In this document: one piece after another, positions 59,570 through 64,000 of the stretch
Layout of the letters: each line of letters begins with the position of its first letter
How positions within the stretch are numbered: the stretch's first letter is position 1
NCBI GenBank assembly: GCA_023333565.1
Contig: JAJKFH010003908.1
Span: forward strand, 558,001-622,000
Source of the DNA: Puffinus mauretanicus
Taxonomy: Eukaryota > Chordata > Aves > Procellariiformes > Procellariidae
Length of the DNA: 64,000 nucleotides
Reading direction: 5' to 3'
Notes under the pieces: generated by a model
What the model was told of the DNA's origin: nothing
Databases searched by the model: none
What the model saw: the letters and a program-made list of their open reading frames with translations, nothing else
Program-made: the position numbers and the translations under genes

Positions 59570-60350
59570 TAGTGTGTGGCGAGATGTCTCCCAGCCCCGA
59601 CTACAAAGGTAGATGATTTAAACAGTGTTTGCTAGGACCACGTTTCGCCTAGGAAAAGATGAAGTCTTTGATGATGGCCAACTCGGTGTCAATAAGTGGC
59701 TTTCTTTGAGCCATATTCAGATGGGAACGTCTTGCTTGCCAATTGCCATAGAAATCTTAACACACCATGAAGATTGTCCAAGCGCCAAGCCTTCCGTTCT
59801 GGGCTAAATTACTTTGAAGTGGGGCAGGACGTGCACTGGTCAATGTTAACTCTATAGGGCGGGCAGGGAACACTAGGAGAGGGAGGTTGGGGGGGGGGGA
59901 GCAGAAAATAAGAAGGGGAAACTTGTTTTAGACACTCTATACAAGGTTCTGCTCATTGTCAGATATCTTTTATCTTTTATATTTCCCATGAATGATTCAT
60001 GTCTCGGTGGCTTTGTGTCGCCCTCCTTTTCACAAGAAACTTCATTAGGGAGCTATAAGTTTTCCCATTGATTGGAGCCCTCATTTATGAGTGTTTTTCT
60101 GCTTCGTATGTTGGTTATTGTCATTCTGCTTGAAACAACTCTTTGCAACCTGTTTCACCTTTACCACATTTAACAAAACTGACTTAAAAAACACTCTAAC
60201 CTTTTGGTGAAACTGTTCTTGACATTTTGACCAGTCATTTTCGAGCACTGGTAAATTACGGGTAGGGAGCATCATCCTGGGCTACTTTTATTTATTTCAT
60301 TTTATTAAAAAAAAAAAAAAAAAGAAAAAGGAGAAAAAAAAAAAAAGAAA
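59570..60350. promoter_or_regulatory. AT-rich block with X-box-like module 2
   Basis: Complex AT-rich sequence that includes the second X-box-like module at 59,742-59,774, paired GATA-type sites in AGATATCTTTTATC at 59,962, and TTTATGAGTG at 60,084. It ends in A-rich runs at 60,307-60,346. No coding potential. Confidence 0.4.
59742..59774. promoter_or_regulatory. X-box-like module 2
   Basis: ATTGCCATAGAAATCTTAAC keeps the left half site and centre of module 1 but has a changed right half (GAAAT for GCAAT). The alignment continues with CACCATG..GAT against CTCCATG..GAT. Confidence 0.4.
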
Positions 60351-60752
60351 TAATCCTGGAGGATGCTGACACACGACTCTGCCCGGAATCTTTCCACCAG
60401 CGGGTTTTACTCAGTTTTTCTCTCTCGAAAAGAGAAACGTGTGTCCTTACTCAGCTCCTGAAAACTTTTTTTTTTTTTTTTCATTGCAGTGGTCTCCTGG
60501 CGTTATTTCTCGCCTAATCTGACTCTGTATTTCAGAATAATCTTCTGGCCTGCAGTTTTGCCACTATGTCTTCTGCTGAAGTCTCGTGCTATTTCACTCA
60601 CCAGTGTCTGTAAGAGGAGACTGCCAGGAAGATTTTTTTTTTTTCCAACAGAAATATTAACATTTTAATTGATTGGATTTGATGCTTTGATGAGCTGTCC
60701 TTCAGAGAGATGAAGAATATCGTGCGTATAAATGCCTGACTTTCGTCTGTGT

Positions 60753-60826
60753 CCTATCTATCTGTCTGACTGTCTATCCATCTATCTGTCCGTCGTCTAT
60801 CCATCCATCTGTCTGTCTGTCTGTCC
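60753..60826. repeat. CTAT/CTGT/CCAT tetranucleotide repeat
   Basis: About 18 tetranucleotide units mixing CTAT, CTGT and CCAT, interrupted by GAC and CGTC. Confidence 0.92.
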
Positions 60827-61256
60827 TCTCTTTCCCCCGTGCATGGAAAGCCAGCAGCGGAGCACCCAATTGCTATCATGAGAAGGCAGACCCCCCAATC
60901 CTGCGCCGCCCCCCCGCCATTAGCCCGGCTGACTTCCCGGGGCAAACACCCACGGGAGCACAGCCTGCAGCCGCGGGGGGAGGCAGGGATGGCTGGGCCC
61001 TGAGCACCCTCCCTCTGCGTGGCTGCAAACCGAAACGTAAATCCGAAGGAGAACCGTTTTTACTCACACGTTTCGCTGGGAAAAGCCGGGGTACCTCAGC
61101 CGCCCCGAAATCTCCCGGTGCTGCTCTTGCCGCGCTGTGAGGCTACGACTTTATCTGACTCTACCTACTGACCCTCGGGGGGGAGGGGGGGGTGTTTTGG
61201 TCTGTCTCTGCCCCTCGTCTGTCAGTAAGGCACATGCAATACATAGAAATAATATT

Positions 61257-61262
61257 TTTATT
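61257..61262 (-). terminator. ZIC5: Alternative polyadenylation signal, ZIC5
   Basis: AATAAA on the - strand, 76 nt beyond the signal at 61,333-61,338. It would give a slightly longer 3'UTR. Confidence 0.35.
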
Positions 61263-61332
61263 CATTTGCATGATAATTTTTTTTTGCTTTTTATGGGGTT
61301 TACAGAGATGAAAAAATTTAAATTAGTATTAT

Positions 61333-61338
61333 TTTATT
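61333..61338 (-). terminator. ZIC5: Candidate polyadenylation signal AATAAA (ZIC5)
   Basis: AATAAA on the - strand, 2.3 kb after the ZIC5 stop, at the end of an AT-rich stretch. Sequence beyond it on the - strand is T-rich (AATTTTTTCATCTCTG). Confidence 0.45.
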
Positions 61339-61797
61339 TAGGAGGTATCATGTGTCATAAAACTGATGGGCAAGTGTGTGACCCTGCGTGTAGCAAGTAC
61401 ATAAAAATAGTGATATATCCCCCCGAGCCATAGTTTATAAATCCTGCCATGTAGTAATGTATAGTGCAATCTGTTGTTGAAAAAAAAAGCATAAATTAAA
61501 AAGTTAGTTTATAAATCAGCACCAAAATGTCTCTAATAAGATTACATTACATAAATTATTCTTTAAAAAGTCCATACCTTCTTTTATTATTTTCTATTTA
61601 TTCAAACGGGCTTTGAAAAACGAATAAAAAGCAAATCGAATGAACTTTAAAAAATTATTTTGTATTCAAGTTTTCTGTTTGTTTTTAAAGTAACGCCTGC
61701 TTCTTTAGGTCCAACACAACAATATGAAGACAACGTTTAAAGGCTTCCAGAGTGACAGCACCATGCACTGTACTAATAATATAATATCTCTATGAAC

Positions 61798-61816
61798 TAT
61801 ATATATATATATATAT
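61798..61816. repeat. (AT)n microsatellite
   Basis: About nine TA/AT dinucleotides inside the probable ZIC5 3'UTR. Confidence 0.9.
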
Positions 61817-63572
61817 CAGCACCAACACACCGCACGGAGGACATGCAGGAAGAGTCTGTTTCACATTACATCGTTCATTCAAGTAAGCTGAAAAATATAA
61901 TGATTTTTTTTTTGTACAAACCACAGCATCATAAACAACAATCTATCACCAAAATTAATAAGAAATTTCTTTGGTGTGCTCTGTACTCTTCCGGGGGAAA
62001 AAAAAAAAAAAAAAAAAGGAAAAAGGGGGGAAAAAAAAGGATGATGTCAGAAAATAAATTAATTCGACTGTACAAAATAATCGCGTTCACATACACGTTA
62101 TTAACAATGACAAGACGACATCCACCATTCACGGCACACAAAACACATTTCCACAAGCCCTGGGGGAGGGGAGGGAGGCTGCCGCTTCTCCTCTCGGGGT
62201 CTCTGAGGAGGAATTAGTGCTCTTTAGTTTATTTGCACCCCGCTCCTGACGGGCGGGCAGGGGCTGGGGTCTCCCGTCCCCCCCCCGCCCCGCAGCCCCT
62301 CGGCCGCTGGGCTGGACCGCTGGAGGGTGGGGGGGGGGAGTGGGCACCCCCACCCCAGCCCGCTCCCCACCCCCGTTTCTTTCCCAGCAGCTCTGGTCCC
62401 CTCCTCCCAGGTGACTCTGCCCGGCCACCGCAGGAGTATGGTGAAAAGCAAGAGAGCGCGCAGGCACCGGCTCGGCTGGAGAGAGGAAATAAACCTAAAT
62501 TTTATATATATATATATAAAATTATAATAAAAAAATAAGCTCCCAGCCCTGCGCCCCCTTCCCCTCCGGCGCTCGCTGGGGCCGGGGAGCTGCTCCCCCC
62601 AATCCACAAACTGACTGCACACGGGGCTGGAGGGAGCTAGAGGCAAAGTCTTCCTCTGCCAGAAGAACTTTAAAAAAAAAAAAATAGAGTAAGAATAATA
62701 CCGGCCCCAAGAAAAGGGGAAATCGCTGACAGTTTTTGTGTGGGTTTTTTTTAGGAAAAAACCAAAATGTATCACAGTATCGCAGTTGTCAAATAGCAGC
62801 AGGTTTCTTTTATTCTCCGGCTACGTTTTAGGAGCCATACGCGTACAAACCGTGGAGGAGCAGTAAGGGAGTGCTGCATCTTTTGTCCTTCCTTCCCTAA
62901 ATCGTTTTCACATGGTTACGGCTAAGGGAGAAAGAAAGAGGGCTGGAGAGAAAATGCCGGGTGCGGGTGGGACCCCACGACTCGGGAGAGAAACCAACAA
63001 TTACAAAGGAGCTGAACTGCAAGAGGGGAGGAAAAACTGCATTTATTTCATTTTATTTGAAGGGATGCGTAACCTGTCCTCGACTGGTCGGAGCTTCAGC
63101 AGGTGCTGCTTTACAGTCAGGAGGCCGCTGCAAACCCGGGGCTAAAACCCAGGCTGAAGAGGAGGCGCTAGGGTGGCAGCTAAAGTATTTAAGAGCCATT
63201 CCAGGGAGCGGCAGGGCTCTGCCAGCTCGCAGCCTTCCCCCGTCTCTCTCTCTTGACAAGAGCAGTACGGCACGGGCAGGGTGGGAGCCAGGCATCTCCC
63301 TTGGCACTGTCCCCCCGCACAGGCGTGCGGCTCGGGTCGCTGAGATGGCCCAGCGTGGCGTTATTAATGCTTTTTCTTACCAAAAGAAAAAAGGAAAAAA
63401 AAAAAAAAGGTCCGAGTCTCTTTAATTAAATTAGTTACCGTACAAACACCATAGGGTTTCGTACACGGAATAAATAGCGCGAGTCAAACCTGATGGCACT
63501 TCCACGCCAACCCCCGTGCCAGGCGGCTGCCGCTCCAGCCCGGGCCAGCGCGGCAGGGCCGGGACCGCCGGC

Positions 63573-63636
63573 GGCACGGCACGGCTCGGCACGGCTCGGC
63601 ACGGCACGGCACGGCTCTGCACGGCTCGGCCCGGCC
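63573..63636. repeat. GGCAC/GGCTC pentanucleotide tandem repeat
   Basis: About 13 pentamers (GGCAC or GGCTC, one TGCAC) run up to the base before the ZIC5 stop codon. On the - strand they form the first bases of the 3'UTR. The repeat is interrupted only by single substitutions. Confidence 0.93.
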
Positions 63637-64000
63637 CTAGGGAGCGGTTCTGCCCCCCGAGGTCCTGTGGGGCTCGTCCCCCTCGGAGGCCGGGGAGGCG
63701 TCGCGGCTGGAGGGGGTGCGGGGCCGGCGGGGAGCCCCCCCGGCCTGGCAGACGTACCACTCGCTGAGGTTGGTGACCGGCGGGGAGAGGGCGGCGGCGC
63801 GGCCGCGGGGCGGCTCGGCGGCCGGGTCGGCCTCGGGGGGCAGCGGGCCGTCGGGGGGCCCCGCCGCCGCGTAGCCCTGGGAGCCCGGCGGCGGGGAGGG
63901 CGGCGGGGACTTGCAGTGGATCTTCATGTGCTTCCGCAGGGAGCTGGGGTGGGTGTAGGACTTGTCGCAGCCGCGGATCTTGCAGTAGTAGGGCTTGTCG
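63637..64000 (-). CDS. ZIC5: ZIC5 C-terminal coding region (partial)
   Basis: This encodes the last 120 residues of a ZIC-family C2H2 zinc-finger transcription factor, a nuclear DNA-binding regulator of neural tube and neural crest development. The frame enters at [20 protein letters not shown] followed by [16 protein letters not shown]. This is the fifth zinc finger, with its Cys pair in CKIRGC and His pair in KHMKIH. Later, [14 protein letters not shown] matches the C-terminal motif of ZIC5 (human TNLNEWYVCQ), and TPSS is shared near the end. CKSPPPSP separates ZIC5 from ZIC2, whose finger ends with KVHESSP. The stop TAG is at 63,637-63,639. The linker between finger and motif is P/A/G-rich and the final ~25 residues differ from the human acidic tail. 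Upstream exons and fingers 1-4 lie beyond the window. The region is extremely GC-rich. Confidence 0.95.
   Translation of the reverse strand, partial: DKPYYCKIRGCDKSYTHPSSLRKHMKIHCKSPPPSPPPGSQGYAAAGPPDGPLPPEADPAAEPPRGRAAALSPPVTNLSEWYVCQAGGAPRRPRTPSSRDASPASEGDEPHRTSGGRTAP

Larger units (their letters stand above)
60350..61305. other. Intergenic, mixed composition
   Basis: Contains a T run at 60,467-60,481, the CTAT/CTGT tetranucleotide repeat listed separately, and a GC-rich patch at 60,900-61,140. No gene was recognised. The right end borders the probable ZIC5 polyadenylation region. Confidence 0.6.
61310..63636 (-). other. ZIC5: ZIC5 3'UTR (probable extent)
   Basis: Sequence downstream of the ZIC5 stop on the - strand. 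Its distal 700 nt (61,310-61,990) is AT-rich with several ATTTA pentamers, a TTGCACTA at 61,462-61,469 (an 8-mer match to miR-130/301 seeds) and two AATAAA signals, all typical of a regulated 3'UTR. The middle includes an A run of 20 at 61,998-62,017, AT dinucleotides at 61,798-61,816 and 62,501-62,518, and a GC-rich patch at 62,230-62,450. The 2.3-kb extent is inferred; the true end could lie at an earlier signal. Confidence 0.5.

Overview
This is vertebrate nuclear DNA carrying two partial genes that point towards each other. On the + strand, six exons spread over 28 kb encode the last ~257 residues of CLYBL (mitochondrial citramalyl-CoA lyase, formerly citrate lyase beta-like), including the stop codon. 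On the - strand, the last 364 bases encode the C-terminus of the zinc-finger transcription factor ZIC5, starting inside its fifth C2H2 finger. Order and orientation (CLYBL + then ZIC5 -) match the amniote block CLYBL-ZIC5-ZIC2 of human 13q32. A bird, or at least a sauropsid, is the best guess. Reasons are the short introns, a CR1-like LINE tail, decayed palindromic interspersed repeats of a kind I remember from turtles, crocodilians and birds, very few recent transposons, and intensely CpG-rich islands. I cannot name the species.

Layout. 1-28,461: CLYBL exons at 361-549, 4,108-4,209, 6,009-6,102, 7,465-7,632, 12,755-12,879 and 28,366-28,461. They join in frame, and all introns are GT-AG. The introns hold decayed repeats, two microsatellites and a few isolated GC-rich patches. 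28,462 to ~28,565: a short CLYBL 3'UTR with an ATTAAA signal. ~28.6-61.3 kb: a 33-kb interval with no recognisable protein-coding gene. Its proximal part (28.6-32.8 kb) alternates AT-rich, homeodomain/POU-motif-rich stretches with CpG islands. Its middle (33-52 kb) is mostly plain sequence with a CR1 tail, a MIR-like SINE, a perfect TTTTCA hexamer repeat and small palindromes. Its distal part (52-61 kb) is a large cluster of CpG islands interrupted by AT-rich, regulatory-looking blocks. ~61.3-63.6 kb: the probable ZIC5 3'UTR. 63,637-64,000: the ZIC5 coding end.

Function. CLYBL is a housekeeping mitochondrial enzyme that removes citramalyl-CoA (itaconate/B12 link). ZIC5 is a dose-sensitive neural developmental regulator. 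They have no known biochemical connection. The most economical reading is that the gene-free interval and perhaps CLYBL introns carry cis-regulatory DNA for ZIC5/ZIC2, which would keep the neighbours together. That is inference from motif content and synteny; no conservation comparison could be run.

No CRISPR array, operon, tRNA, rRNA, intact transposon or novel protein system was seen. The long open frames in the GC-rich parts are low-complexity and overlap on both strands, so they are treated as chance. The observations most worth checking are the paired X-box-like modules at 58.9 and 59.7 kb, the AT-rich islands at 55.0-55.3 and 57.2-57.9 kb, the regulatory-looking sequence at 28.6-31.2 kb, and two splice-site peculiarities in CLYBL.
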